Shown here: one piece after another, positions 1 through 8,317 of the stretch
How positions within the stretch are numbered: position 1 is the stretch's first letter
Layout of the letters: each line of letters begins with the position of its first letter
Assembly: GCA_019423745.1 (NCBI GenBank)
Contig: JAHZAV010000001.1
Coordinates: 62,001-126,000 of the forward strand
DNA: 64,000 nt
Reading direction: 5' to 3'
Source of the DNA: Lachnospiraceae bacterium
GTDB lineage: Bacteria > Bacillota > Clostridia > Lachnospirales > Lachnospiraceae
Position numbers and translations under genes: made by a program
Notes under the pieces: generated by a model
The model's input: only the letters and a program-made list of their open reading frames with translations
Told to the model about the DNA's origin: nothing
Databases searched by the model: none

Positions 1-39
1 TGAGCTGCTGTCACAGAAATAGACAAGATGGAATCATGC

Positions 40-71
40 AGGAAGGTCTCTTGAAAGATCTTCCTGTTTTT
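40..71 (+). terminator. Rho-independent terminator of an upstream gene
   Basis: A 10-bp stem (40-49 with 56-65, one G-U pair) with a 6-nt loop is followed by a run of six T. It lies just after a TAG at 20-22 that could end a gene lying mostly outside the window. It separates that gene from rlmH. Confidence 0.8.
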
Positions 72-159
72 TCTCTCTTTATGTCTATGAAATTGTCCGA
101 CTTTATATCAGACTTTCGGAGTGTAAATATAGATGCCGAATAGTTAAAGGAGAAAACAG

Positions 160-639
160 ATGAAAATAACAGTTATATCTGTTGGAAAAATAAAAGAAAA
201 ATATTTGAAAGATGCTATTGCAGAATATTCCAAGCGGCTGAGTAAATACTGTCGTTTGGAAATAATAGAAGTAGCTGACGAAAAAACACCAGATCAGGCC
301 AGTGAGAATGTTGAAGAAGGAATACGTGCCAGAGAAGGTGAGAGGATTTTAAAAAACATAAAAGATGACATGTATGTCATAACTTTAGAAATTCAAGGTA
401 AGATGGTGACTTCAGAAGAACTGGCCGAAAAAATAGAGACTCTTGGCATCCAAGGGAAAAGTAATCTTGCTTTTGTCATTGGCGGTTCAATCGGTCTGGG
501 AAAAGCTGTCATGAATCGTTCGGATTTTGCTCTGAGTTTTTCAAGAATGACTTTTCCACATCAGCTTATGAGAGTTGTTTTACTGGAACAGATATACAGA
601 GGATTTCGGATTATAAATGGAGAACCATATCATAAGTAA
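160..639 (+). CDS. rlmH: 23S rRNA (pseudouridine1915-N3)-methyltransferase RlmH
   Basis: RlmH is a SPOUT-class methyltransferase that uses S-adenosylmethionine to methylate pseudouridine 1915 in helix 69 of 23S rRNA on the assembled 70S ribosome. The 159-residue length matches the family (about 155-160). The cofactor-knot glycine motif GGSIGLG is near residue 108, and the C-terminus carries the conserved EQIYRGFRI...PYHK signature that closes the active site. The ATG at 160 has an AAAGGAG box ten bases upstream. It follows a terminator, so it probably starts its own transcript, and an ANT(6)-like gene follows after 41 bases. The family is very well conserved, so the call is firm. Confidence 0.96.
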   Translation: MKITVISVGKIKEKYLKDAIAEYSKRLSKYCRLEIIEVADEKTPDQASENVEEGIRAREGERILKNIKDDMYVITLEIQGKMVTSEELAEKIETLGIQGKSNLAFVIGGSIGLGKAVMNRSDFALSFSRMTFPHQLMRVVLLEQIYRGFRIINGEPYHK

Positions 640-680
640 GAAAATTTGTCTTTTTCAAAGATTTAGAATTAGGAGATAAA

Positions 681-1565
681 ATGCGTACAGAGGAAGAAAT
701 GTTTGGTGTCATTATAGAGACGGCAAAGTCTGATGATCGTATATTAGCAGCCTATCTGAAGGGTTCAAGGGCCAATCCAAATGTTCCGAAGGATATTTAT
801 CAGGATTATGATATTATGTATGTTGTAAAAGAGACGGAAAGTTTTCAAAAAGATTTGTCATGGATGAATCTCTTCGGAAAAATTATTTTGAAACAGGAGC
901 AAAAAGATGATTTTGGATATGGGGAACGCTTTGGATTAAGAAGTCATTATGACAAAATGTATTCTTGGCTTTTGTTGTTTGAGGATGGAAATCGTATTGA
1001 TATTGGTGTTGAGACCGTAGAAGCGATGAGAGAGGGGAATAGCAGGAATAAACTTTTCCTGCCACTTTTAGATAAAGTTGGATGTCTTCCCAAGATGCCG
1101 CCTCCGACGGATGAAGATTTTTATATTCAGAAACCAACAGAGACAAAATTTATGGGATGCTGCAATGAGTTTTTCTGGTCTCTTACCGATGTTGTCAAAG
1201 GAATTTTGCGGGATGAACTTCCATTTGCAATGTTTACATATTATACACAGGCCCATCAGATGTTGGAAACTATGTTGAGATGGTATATCGGCAGCAATAA
1301 CGATTACTCTATTTCAAGTGGAAAGCAGAATAAATATTTTAAAAAGTATCTTCCGGAGGAAGTGTATTTGTTATATTTGCAGACATTTCCTGACAGTCAT
1401 TATGAACATTTCTGGCAGACAATTCGAATTTCCTGCCATCTCTTTCATGAAATTGGAGTCTCTATGGCGGAAAGGCTTGGCGTGGTATATCCAAAGAAAT
1501 ATGAGAACGGATTGAAGAAGTATATAGAAATTGCAAGAGGAGAAGATGGAGAGGTGAAGCCATGA
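681..1565 (+). CDS. ANT(6)/AadE-like aminoglycoside 6-adenylyltransferase family protein
   Basis: The 294-residue protein belongs to the streptomycin adenylyltransferase family, whose characterised members transfer AMP from ATP to the 6-hydroxyl of streptomycin. The nucleotidyltransferase signature is visible: G28-S29-R30 followed by D42-x-D44 in a QDYDIMY context. A cytoplasmic alpha-helical C-terminal half follows, as in AadE (about 300 residues). The next gene starts inside its 3' end (ATG at 1562), so the two are probably translationally coupled. No insertion sequence or resistance cassette surrounds it and its base composition is like its neighbours, so it looks like a resident chromosomal homologue. 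Whether it confers streptomycin resistance cannot be read from sequence. Confidence 0.85.
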   Translation: MRTEEEMFGVIIETAKSDDRILAAYLKGSRANPNVPKDIYQDYDIMYVVKETESFQKDLSWMNLFGKIILKQEQKDDFGYGERFGLRSHYDKMYSWLLLFEDGNRIDIGVETVEAMREGNSRNKLFLPLLDKVGCLPKMPPPTDEDFYIQKPTETKFMGCCNEFFWSLTDVVKGILRDELPFAMFTYYTQAHQMLETMLRWYIGSNNDYSISSGKQNKYFKKYLPEEVYLLYLQTFPDSHYEHFWQTIRISCHLFHEIGVSMAERLGVVYPKKYENGLKKYIEIARGEDGEVKP

Positions 1566-1927
1566 AGTTACGAAACATATTGATTGTTGTTAGAGATGTG
1601 GAAAAGGCAAGGAAGTTTTATCATGATTTATTTGGTCTGGATATGGTGCTTGATCAGGACGGAAATATGATTTTAACAGAAGGACTCGTACTTCAGGATG
1701 AAAAAATATGGAAAAAATTTCTTGGAAAAGAGATTATACAGGAGAGTAATGCCTGTGAATTGTATTTTGAGGAGCGAGATATTGAAGCATTTGTTCAAAA
1801 ACTTGAAAAGCTGTATCCATCTGTCAAATATGTCAACAAGCTCATGACCCAAAGCTGGGGACAGAAAGTGGTTCGTTTTTATGATTTAGATGGAAATTTG
1901 ATTGAAGTGGGAACACCTGCTGTCTGA
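1562..1927 (+). CDS. VOC superfamily (glyoxalase/bleomycin-resistance fold) protein
   Basis: This 121-residue protein has the single-domain vicinal-oxygen-chelate layout. It opens with LRNILIVVRDVEKARKFYHD, the usual first beta-alpha unit, and ends with FYDLDGNLIEVG, the conserved last strand that normally supplies the metal-binding glutamate. Members include glyoxalase I, dioxygenases and antibiotic-binding proteins; the substrate cannot be told from sequence. The start overlaps the stop of the ANT(6)-like gene by 4 bases. That coupling makes a role in handling a small toxic molecule possible, but this is inference. Confidence 0.85.
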   Translation: MKLRNILIVVRDVEKARKFYHDLFGLDMVLDQDGNMILTEGLVLQDEKIWKKFLGKEIIQESNACELYFEERDIEAFVQKLEKLYPSVKYVNKLMTQSWGQKVVRFYDLDGNLIEVGTPAV

Positions 1928-1945
1928 TTTATAAGGAGAAGAAAT

Positions 1946-2899
1946 ATGAATGATTGGTTTGATATGACACTCCATCGATTACAGTCAGAGGTAATGGAAA
2001 AGAAAAAATTGGAAACCATGCTTTTGGATCTCTGGAGGCAGAAGGAAGAACTGGAGAAAAAGACGGCAGAACTCAAAAAAGTGATGCAGGAAGAGCAAGA
2101 AGATGTAGAACATTTAAATGCAAGTAGCCTTACGGCTTTCTTTTATAGGACAATTGGTAAATTCGAACAAAAATTGACAAAAGAGGAAGAGGAAGCCCGA
2201 GCAGCGGCAATTAAATATGATACGTCTGAAGCTTCACTGGAAGCGGTAAAGCAGGATATCAAATGTTATCAGAGCAGACTTCTGGAAATAGAAAACTGTG
2301 ATGCAGAATATGGGGCAGCGTTAGCCAGAAAGACAGAATTAATTAAAGAATCCGGGATTCTGCAGGCTCATAAAATTCTACAGCTGGAGGAACGCTTAGA
2401 ATTTCTTCAACACCAGGAGAAAGAGGTGAAAGAAGCGTTAAGCGTGGGAGAACAGGCATTGCAAATAGGCAGGGATGTATTGAAAGATATGAGTCAGGCA
2501 AAGACCTGGAGTATTATAGATATGGCAGGCGGTGATTTGATATCTGATGTTATTAAATATAGTCATCTGGATGTAGTGCAGTCGAATGTGAAGGCTCTTC
2601 AATTGAAACTTCGTCGATTCCGAACAGAGTTGGCAGATGTGACGAAAGGCATATCAGGGAACATTGATGTAGAGATTGGAGATTTTCTTCATCTTGCTGA
2701 TTATTTTTTTGATGGATTTTTTGTAGACTGGATGGTTTATGATAAGATCAAGAATGGGAAAGAAAGGGCGGAACAGACATGCAGCCAATTGCAAGGTGTA
2801 CTGAAACAACTGGAAAAAATGAAGAATGATCTTGAAAAGAAACAGGAGCAGGTGAAAACGGAACTGGAACAGACAACCATAGATATTGATCTGCCATAA
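1946..2899 (+). CDS. Coiled-coil protein of unknown function
   Basis: I do not recognise a characterised family. The 317 residues are largely charged helix: long Glu/Lys/Gln-rich coiled-coil segments cover roughly residues 15-60, 75-185 and 275-315. A less charged middle part (about 190-260) contains an IDMAGGDLISDVIKYSHLD stretch and an aromatic patch (DYFFDGFFVDWMVYDK). There is no signal peptide or convincing membrane span, so it is probably cytoplasmic. It follows the VOC gene by 18 bases with an AAGGAGAAG box, so it likely shares that transcript. The non-coiled middle section is the part most likely to carry function. Confidence 0.75.
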   Translation: MNDWFDMTLHRLQSEVMEKKKLETMLLDLWRQKEELEKKTAELKKVMQEEQEDVEHLNASSLTAFFYRTIGKFEQKLTKEEEEARAAAIKYDTSEASLEAVKQDIKCYQSRLLEIENCDAEYGAALARKTELIKESGILQAHKILQLEERLEFLQHQEKEVKEALSVGEQALQIGRDVLKDMSQAKTWSIIDMAGGDLISDVIKYSHLDVVQSNVKALQLKLRRFRTELADVTKGISGNIDVEIGDFLHLADYFFDGFFVDWMVYDKIKNGKERAEQTCSQLQGVLKQLEKMKNDLEKKQEQVKTELEQTTIDIDLP

Positions 2900-2993
2900 T
2901 TAGTTTCAACGTACGGGAGACAATCCTTTTTATAAACTCTCTCATTTCAGGAAATCCTATAGATAAAAAGAAATGAGGATTTGACAGGCAAGG

Positions 2994-3875
2994 TTAAAGA
3001 TTCAGTATGGCGGTCTTTAATTCCTTGATAAATCGTTCTGCAATTGGAGTGAATAGCTGTTGTTTTTTCCAGATAATGTACATCTTGGTTTCTAAAGCAG
3101 GGAAAAGCGGTCGGAATGTCAGGCCGCTTTTTTCGCTTGTATCAATCAGATGATCAAAGGTCAGAAGATAGCCGAGTCCTTCGCGTGCGAAAACAGACCC
3201 ATTATAGGCAAGGCGAAAAGAGCCTTCCAGACACAATTCATCCATACGATTTTGACACCATCTGGGAAGATCCGCCCGCCAGCTCTGTTCGGAACAAAAG
3301 AGAGGCAGTCCCTTCAGATCATCAAAGGTAATGTGTTTTTTACATGCAAGAGGGCTGTCAGATGGCATGACGACGCCCCAACGATCTCCGCCGGGCATTT
3401 TCAAAACATTGTATTTTTCACAATCCGGTTCCTCAACAATTACTGCAAAATCAAGGATTCCCTTATCTAGTTTTTCTGTTACCTGTTCTGTATCGCCACT
3501 GGTAATATGATAATGAAAATCAGGATATTGCTGCTTGAAGTGACTGATCACACGTGCCAGATAACGAATCTGATAAGATTCAGCGCATCCGAAATAAATA
3601 TTTCCACCAATTGTATCGTCCATCGCAGAAAATTCTTCCAGAATTTTATCTGTCATAGACAGCAGATCTTCCGCTCGGCGTCGGAGGAGCATGCCTTCCT
3701 CTGTAAGTTCAATAGAGAAACTGTGTCTGATGAAAAGTTTTTTCCCCAGTTCTTTTTCTAGTGCCTGCATCTGCTTTGAAAGAGTGGGCTGTGTGACATG
3801 AAGGATTTCTGCTGCCCTGGTCATATTTTCCTCTTTGGCAATCTCCATAAAATAGCGAAGTGTACGAAGCTCCAT
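2994..3875 (-). CDS. LysR-type transcriptional regulator
   Basis: At 293 residues this is a full-length LysR-type regulator. The N-terminal winged helix-turn-helix (residues 1-60) is typical: MELRTLRYFMEIAKEENMTR, then AAEILHVTQPTLSKQMQALE, then a KLF wing. The rest (about 88-290) is the periplasmic-binding-protein-like effector domain. It is transcribed divergently from the alpha/beta hydrolase at 4056, the usual arrangement for a LysR regulator and its target. A perfect inverted repeat lies in its own leader at 3889-3905. The inducer is unknown. Confidence 0.92.
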   Translation of the reverse strand: MELRTLRYFMEIAKEENMTRAAEILHVTQPTLSKQMQALEKELGKKLFIRHSFSIELTEEGMLLRRRAEDLLSMTDKILEEFSAMDDTIGGNIYFGCAESYQIRYLARVISHFKQQYPDFHYHITSGDTEQVTEKLDKGILDFAVIVEEPDCEKYNVLKMPGGDRWGVVMPSDSPLACKKHITFDDLKGLPLFCSEQSWRADLPRWCQNRMDELCLEGSFRLAYNGSVFAREGLGYLLTFDHLIDTSEKSGLTFRPLFPALETKMYIIWKKQQLFTPIAERFIKELKTAILNL

Positions 3876-3888
3876 TTGAATTTCCTTT

Positions 3889-3905
3889 CATAAATGATAT
3901 TTATG
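3889..3905. promoter_or_regulatory. Candidate LysR operator (7-3-7 inverted repeat)
   Basis: CATAAAT and ATTTATG flank a 3-base GAT spacer as a perfect inverted repeat 14 bases upstream of the lysR start. It fits the T-N11-A rule of LysR-type sites (T3891, A3903). A TATAAT on the minus strand lies at 3916-3911. The site would suit autoregulation; which gene it controls is inference. Confidence 0.45.
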
Positions 3906-4055
3906 ATACTATTATACTACGTGAAATGAAAAAAAAGAATAACATGAAATAAATTATAACTATTAGCAGAAAAAGAAAATCTGGATTTATAATAAAACAA
4001 ATCTAAAAAAATAACTTCTTTTTTATATCGGTAATTATGAAAGGATGGTTACAAC

Positions 4056-5048
4056 ATGGAAGAATTGAAATTGGTACAGGAATGGGATAAAGTTTTCCCC
4101 AAAAGTGATAAGGTAGAACATAGTAAAGTAATGTTCCATAATCGGTATGGCATTACGCTTGTAGCAGATTTATATATTCCAAAAGAAGCGAAAGGAAAAC
4201 TTGCAGCAATTGCAGTATGTGGTCCTTTTGGCGCGGTAAAAGAACAGGCATCGGGATTATATGCTCAGACGATGGCGGAAAAAGGGTTTTTAGCTATGGC
4301 TTTTGATCCTTCTTTTACAGGAGAGAGTGGAGGCGAGCCACGTTATATGGCTTCGCCAGATATTAACACAGAAGATTTTCAAGCAGCAGTAGATTTTTTG
4401 TCTTTACATGAAAAGGTAGATCCTGAAAGAATCGGTATTATTGGTATTTGTGGATGGGGCGGAATGGCACTGAATGCGGCGGCTCTTGATACAAGGATCA
4501 AAGCAACAGTTACTTCTACAATGTATGATATGGCTCGTGTGAATGCGAAGGGATATTTTGATTCAGAGGATTCAGAAGAAGCACGTTATGAAAAGAAAAA
4601 GACGTTAAATGCGCAGCGCCTGGCAGATTATGAGAATGGAACTTATTCTTTAGGTGGTGGGGTTATGGATCCCCTTCCAGAGGATGCACCATTTTTTGTA
4701 AAAGATTATTATGATTACTATAAAACAAAGCGGGGATACCATGAAAGATCTCTTAACTCTAATAATGGGTGGAATATAGTTGGGTGTATGTCTTTTATGA
4801 ATCAGCCGATTCTCATGTATAGTAATGAAATACGGAGTGCTGTGTTGATGATACATGGGGAGAAAGCTCATTCCTGTTACTTTAGTCGGGATGCATATGC
4901 AGATATGATACAGAATAATTCATATGATGATAATAAGGAGCTACTTATTATTCCACAGGCTGTTCATACGGATCTCTATGATGGCGGTGGAAAGGATATG
5001 ATTCCGTTTGATAAGCTTGACACCTTTTTTAAAGAATATTTAAAATAG
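4056..5048 (+). CDS. Alpha/beta hydrolase (dienelactone-hydrolase-like)
   Basis: The 330-residue protein has the alpha/beta hydrolase order: an N-terminal strand pair around IPKEAKGKLAAIAVCGPFGA (about residues 42-62), a nucleophile-elbow-like IGIIGICGWGGMA (about 128-140), an acid region near MIHGEKAHS, and a final histidine in PQAVHTDLYDGG (about 308). The elbow reads GICGWGG, so Cys replaces the usual Ser, as in dienelactone hydrolases (GYCLGG) but with one extra residue before the glycine pair. There is no signal peptide. It is divergent from the lysR gene and followed by a terminator, so it is a single-gene unit. The substrate is unknown. Confidence 0.85.
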   Translation: MEELKLVQEWDKVFPKSDKVEHSKVMFHNRYGITLVADLYIPKEAKGKLAAIAVCGPFGAVKEQASGLYAQTMAEKGFLAMAFDPSFTGESGGEPRYMASPDINTEDFQAAVDFLSLHEKVDPERIGIIGICGWGGMALNAAALDTRIKATVTSTMYDMARVNAKGYFDSEDSEEARYEKKKTLNAQRLADYENGTYSLGGGVMDPLPEDAPFFVKDYYDYYKTKRGYHERSLNSNNGWNIVGCMSFMNQPILMYSNEIRSAVLMIHGEKAHSCYFSRDAYADMIQNNSYDDNKELLIIPQAVHTDLYDGGGKDMIPFDKLDTFFKEYLK

Positions 5049-5061
5049 CTTTTAAGTACGT

Positions 5062-5098
5062 AAAGCACTTGGCGGCCTACTTTGTCAGGTGCTTTTTT
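5062..5098 (+). terminator. Rho-independent terminator of the hydrolase gene
   Basis: The stem AAAGCACTTG/CAGGTGCTTT (5062-5071 with 5086-5095, one G-U pair) ends in a run of T to 5098. It lies 14 bases after the hydrolase stop. Confidence 0.85.
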
Positions 5099-5175
5099 AT
5101 ATTTCACTTTTATCTTTTATTTTATGATAGATAGAAAAAATCTATAATACATAGAAGCATATAGATAGAATCAAT

Positions 5176-5204
5176 TTGTATAAAAAAATAGGTGTTGATA
5201 TAAT
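5176..5204 (+). promoter_or_regulatory. SigA-type promoter of the sugar ABC operon
   Basis: TTGTAT at 5176-5181 and a consensus TATAAT at 5199-5204 are separated by 17 bases. The substrate-binding gene starts 36 bases downstream behind an AAAGGAGG box. Confidence 0.8.
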
Positions 5205-5239
5205 AAACATGCTTAAACAGCGTATAAAGGAGGAATATT

Positions 5240-6508
5240 ATGAAGAGAAAATGGATCAGCATATTGCTTACAGCTTCTATGTGTATGGCACTTGTTGCAG
5301 GATGTGGAAGTGAGACAGAAGATAAAGGGGAATCATCAGAGGAAGGCGGAAATGAAAAGATTACCTTTATGGCTCCTGATTGGGCAGTTCCGACAGATGA
5401 GCAGTTAGCTGCATTTACTGAGGAAACAGGAATTGAAGTGGAAATTTCAGAGGTAGGCTGGGATGATATTCGTGAAAAGCTCGCGCCAGGAGCGGCCGCC
5501 AATAAATGTGTTGCTGATGTCGTGGAGGTAGACTGGTCATGGGTTGGAGAGTTTTATGCTGCTGACTGGCTGGAACCATTAGAAGTATCAGAAGAAGACA
5601 AAGAGGATATGCCTACAATTGAAACATTTACCATTGATGATAAGGTTCTTGCTATGCCGTATGCAAATGATTACCGTTTGGCATATTACAATACAGAACA
5701 GTTTAAGGCCGCAGGAATTACAGAAGAGCCTCAAACATGGGATGATGTGTTGGAAGCCTGCCGTCAGTTAAAGTCAACAGGTACCGTTGATTATCCGTTT
5801 GCAATTGCCCTGAATGCAGAAGAAAAGACTTCTACCTGTCTGATGTGGCTTGCTTATACTATGAATGGAGTGGTATGGAACGAGGATGGTACTTTTAACG
5901 AAGAGTCCGTTATGGAAGCTTTAAAATATATGGAGACTCTGATTAATGAAGAACTGGTAGCACCTGAAGATAAAACATCATCAGGAATGGATGCTTATAT
6001 GAGAATCTGTGGAGGAACTGCAAGCTTTTTGACCGGACCGACATCTTTTGTATCAAGAAGTCAGAATGAAGAACTTTGCAGTGTTGTAGGACAGATCAGC
6101 CCGATTCTTGTTCCTGGTAAAGATGGAAAAGCAACACAGACAATGCCATTGCCGGAAGCTATCGGTGTAAACAGTCTGTCAGAAAATAAAGAGGCAGCCA
6201 AGACATTTGTTGAGTGGTATACATCTGCAGATATGCAGAAACAGTTAAATGAGACAAATAGTGCAATTCCAACCCGAAATTCAGTTCTGGAAGAGCTGAT
6301 CAATGATGGAAGTATTCAGAACTCAGGAGCAATGCTGGAACAGGCAAAATTAGTTTCCTCACCATTCCCGAACGGTGTACCTGCCTACTACGCCGAAATG
6401 AGCAGTGCAATGTATAATGCAATCAATAAGATGGCGCTTGGAGAACTGACTGCGGAGGAAGCATATGCAGAAATGTCTGGTGCACTGGAAGAACTTTTAA
6501 ATGAATAA
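5240..6508 (+). CDS. Sugar ABC transporter substrate-binding lipoprotein
   Basis: This 422-residue extracellular solute-binding protein (family 1, MalE/MsmE type) would present an oligosaccharide or sugar derivative to the two permeases that follow. The N-terminus is a lipoprotein signal: KRK, a hydrophobic stretch, then the lipobox LVAGC with lipidated Cys22, then an acidic linker rich in Glu. The mature part keeps the family layout, including SFLTGPTSFVSRS and a C-terminal AEEAYAEMSGALEELL helix. It leads the operon, 13 bases ahead of the first permease. The ligand cannot be told from sequence. Confidence 0.93.
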   Translation: MKRKWISILLTASMCMALVAGCGSETEDKGESSEEGGNEKITFMAPDWAVPTDEQLAAFTEETGIEVEISEVGWDDIREKLAPGAAANKCVADVVEVDWSWVGEFYAADWLEPLEVSEEDKEDMPTIETFTIDDKVLAMPYANDYRLAYYNTEQFKAAGITEEPQTWDDVLEACRQLKSTGTVDYPFAIALNAEEKTSTCLMWLAYTMNGVVWNEDGTFNEESVMEALKYMETLINEELVAPEDKTSSGMDAYMRICGGTASFLTGPTSFVSRSQNEELCSVVGQISPILVPGKDGKATQTMPLPEAIGVNSLSENKEAAKTFVEWYTSADMQKQLNETNSAIPTRNSVLEELINDGSIQNSGAMLEQAKLVSSPFPNGVPAYYAEMSSAMYNAINKMALGELTAEEAYAEMSGALEELLNE

Positions 6509-6521
6509 TTAGGAAGAAAAA

Positions 6522-7388
6522 ATGAAAAAGAAATTATTTCCTTATTTGCTACTTACACCCATGATTTTAATCATGGGTGTGTTAGTGTTTTACCCTATCA
6601 TTACAACATTTTCATACAGTCTTAAAAAGTGGAAACTGACAGCTCCTGGAGATATTCATTTTATTGGATTTAAAAATTATAAGGATATCATTCAATCCGA
6701 TTCGTTTTGGTACAGTATGCAAAACACAATTTTTATTTTAGTGTTTGTTGTTGTCTTTACAACAGTTTTTGGATGGTTGGTTGCCGCATTTTTAAACATT
6801 AAGGTGAAGTGTTCAGGAGTGCTTTTAGCGCTTTCTGTTCTTCCATGGGCGCTTCCACCTTTTGTGAATGGAATTTTGTGGAGGTTTGTCTTTTTTTCCG
6901 GGTATGGATTTTTAAATAAGCTTTTAATTAGCATAGGACTGATAGATACTCCAATCGAATTTTTGAGTTCCAGGTGGACACTTTTAATTGTTTTATCTAT
7001 AGTAGTTGTATGGAGAAGTGTGCCTTTTATGGCATTAGTTTGCTTATCAGGACGACAATCCATTCCGGAAGATCTTTATGAGGCAGCAAAAATAGATGGG
7101 GGCACAAAGAGAAAAATATTCTGGCATATTACTATGCCGCTTATGCTTCCGTTTATAGCAGTGGGAGTGACATCAACCTCTGTGACAGCAATTAATGTGT
7201 TTGATGAAATTGTAGCTCTTTCCGGATATAGTGACCTTGGAAAAAATATTTTGATGGAAAGTTATTTAACTACTTTCAATTTCCTGAATTTTGGTAAAGG
7301 AAGTGCAATGACATATATTGTTATGCTGTTCGCCTTAATTCTTGGTATATTCTATCTTAAAAGCCTGAATAGGGAGGTAGAGTACTAA
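6522..7388 (+). CDS. Sugar ABC transporter permease (MalF/MsmF type)
   Basis: The 288-residue integral membrane protein is one half of a CUT1-type sugar import channel. It has about six hydrophobic spans, beginning with YLLLTPMILIMGVLVFYPII. The cytoplasmic EAA loop that docks the ATPase starts near residue 187 (EAAKIDGGTKRKIFWHITMP). It lies directly after the binding-protein gene and shares its last base with the start of the second permease. Confidence 0.93.
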   Translation: MKKKLFPYLLLTPMILIMGVLVFYPIITTFSYSLKKWKLTAPGDIHFIGFKNYKDIIQSDSFWYSMQNTIFILVFVVVFTTVFGWLVAAFLNIKVKCSGVLLALSVLPWALPPFVNGILWRFVFFSGYGFLNKLLISIGLIDTPIEFLSSRWTLLIVLSIVVVWRSVPFMALVCLSGRQSIPEDLYEAAKIDGGTKRKIFWHITMPLMLPFIAVGVTSTSVTAINVFDEIVALSGYSDLGKNILMESYLTTFNFLNFGKGSAMTYIVMLFALILGIFYLKSLNREVEY

Positions 7389-8224
7389 TGAGATATTTGA
7401 AGAAAAGTGGTTATATTCTTGCACTTATTTTATTTCTGGTCTTTACAGTAGGTCCATTCGTCTGGACATTTATTTTATCTGTGACTCCGGATTATGCTAT
7501 GTTTTCGCCGAACGGAAAGCTTCTGCCGGATCATATTATATGGGACAACTACAGGGAACTGTTTTCAGGCGGACAAAGAGGAAGCAGGTTTTTTACAGGT
7601 ATGTTTAATTCTTTAAAAGCTACAGTCATTACATTGGTTATAGGAATTCCAGCAGCTCTGATGAGTGCTTATGCACTGGCAAGAATGCAGTTTAGAGGGA
7701 GAAAAGTAATAAAAAATATTCTTTTAATCACAATGGTGATTCCAGTAATGGCTACGATTATTCCTTTATACCGTATGTTTGCATCGGCAGAAATTCTGGA
7801 TCGTATTTTTTGGCTTTCCTTAGTTTATGTCAGTTCATATCTGCCACTTGCTGTATGGTTGATTTCCAATTATTTTGCGACTATTCCAAAAGAATTGGAG
7901 GAAGCAGCTCTGATAGACGGATGCGGGAAAAGTGCTATTTTTTTTCGGATTATTCTTCCTTTGTCCGCTCCGATTATATTATCCGTTTCTCTGATTATGT
8001 TTTTGAATACGTGGAGTCAGTTCCAGATTCCACTGATTTTGGCTTCGTCCATGGAAACGAAACCGCTTGCTATTGTAGTATCGGAATTTGTGACAAAAGA
8101 TACCATACAGTATGGACTTGTGGCAGCATCGGGAATGATTGCGCTGATTCCACCGGCTTTGGCAGCTTTGATATTCCGTAAATATCTGATATCCGGAATG
8201 ATGAAGGGATCTGTGAAAGGATAG
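7388..8224 (+). CDS. Sugar ABC transporter permease (MalG/MsmG type)
   Basis: The second channel subunit, 278 residues, has six predicted spans and a C-terminal EAA loop near residue 172 (EAALIDGCGKSAIFFRIILP). Its stop is followed by 93 bases and then an unrelated acetyltransferase with its own promoter, so the operon ends here. No ATP-binding subunit is present in the operon. CUT1 importers in Firmicutes often use a shared MsmK-type ATPase encoded elsewhere, and this one presumably does. Confidence 0.93.
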   Translation: MRYLKKSGYILALILFLVFTVGPFVWTFILSVTPDYAMFSPNGKLLPDHIIWDNYRELFSGGQRGSRFFTGMFNSLKATVITLVIGIPAALMSAYALARMQFRGRKVIKNILLITMVIPVMATIIPLYRMFASAEILDRIFWLSLVYVSSYLPLAVWLISNYFATIPKELEEAALIDGCGKSAIFFRIILPLSAPIILSVSLIMFLNTWSQFQIPLILASSMETKPLAIVVSEFVTKDTIQYGLVAASGMIALIPPALAALIFRKYLISGMMKGSVKG

Positions 8225-8245
8225 CATATCAAGACTCTTTTTTTC

Positions 8246-8274
8246 TGTACATAGCAGAAAAATTCAAGTATAAT
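8246..8274 (+). promoter_or_regulatory. Promoter of the maa-traX pair
   Basis: TGTACA at 8246-8251 and TATAAT at 8269-8274 are 17 bases apart. An inverted repeat TTTTCTG/CAGAAAA (8241-8247 with 8255-8261) overlaps the -35 element. The same TTTTCTGTACATA block and spacing recur upstream of helD (11732-11764). Confidence 0.65.
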
Positions 8275-8317
8275 GAAGCTCAAATGATAAAAAGGAGCAA
8301 AGGAAAGTTAAAAAGCT

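Noticed and set aside
1..22. Possible tail of an upstream gene (frame ending in TAG at 20-22)
   Set aside because: Only six codons are visible, so no identity or even coding status can be supported; the terminator after it is reported instead.
681..1565. Acquired antibiotic resistance cassette
   Set aside because: The gene is an ANT(6) relative, but there is no IS, integron or composition shift around it and it is embedded with chromosomal genes.
2941..2977. Terminator between the coiled-coil gene and lysR
   Set aside because: CTCATTTC/GAAATGAG can pair over a 21-nt loop, but there is no T tract on either strand.
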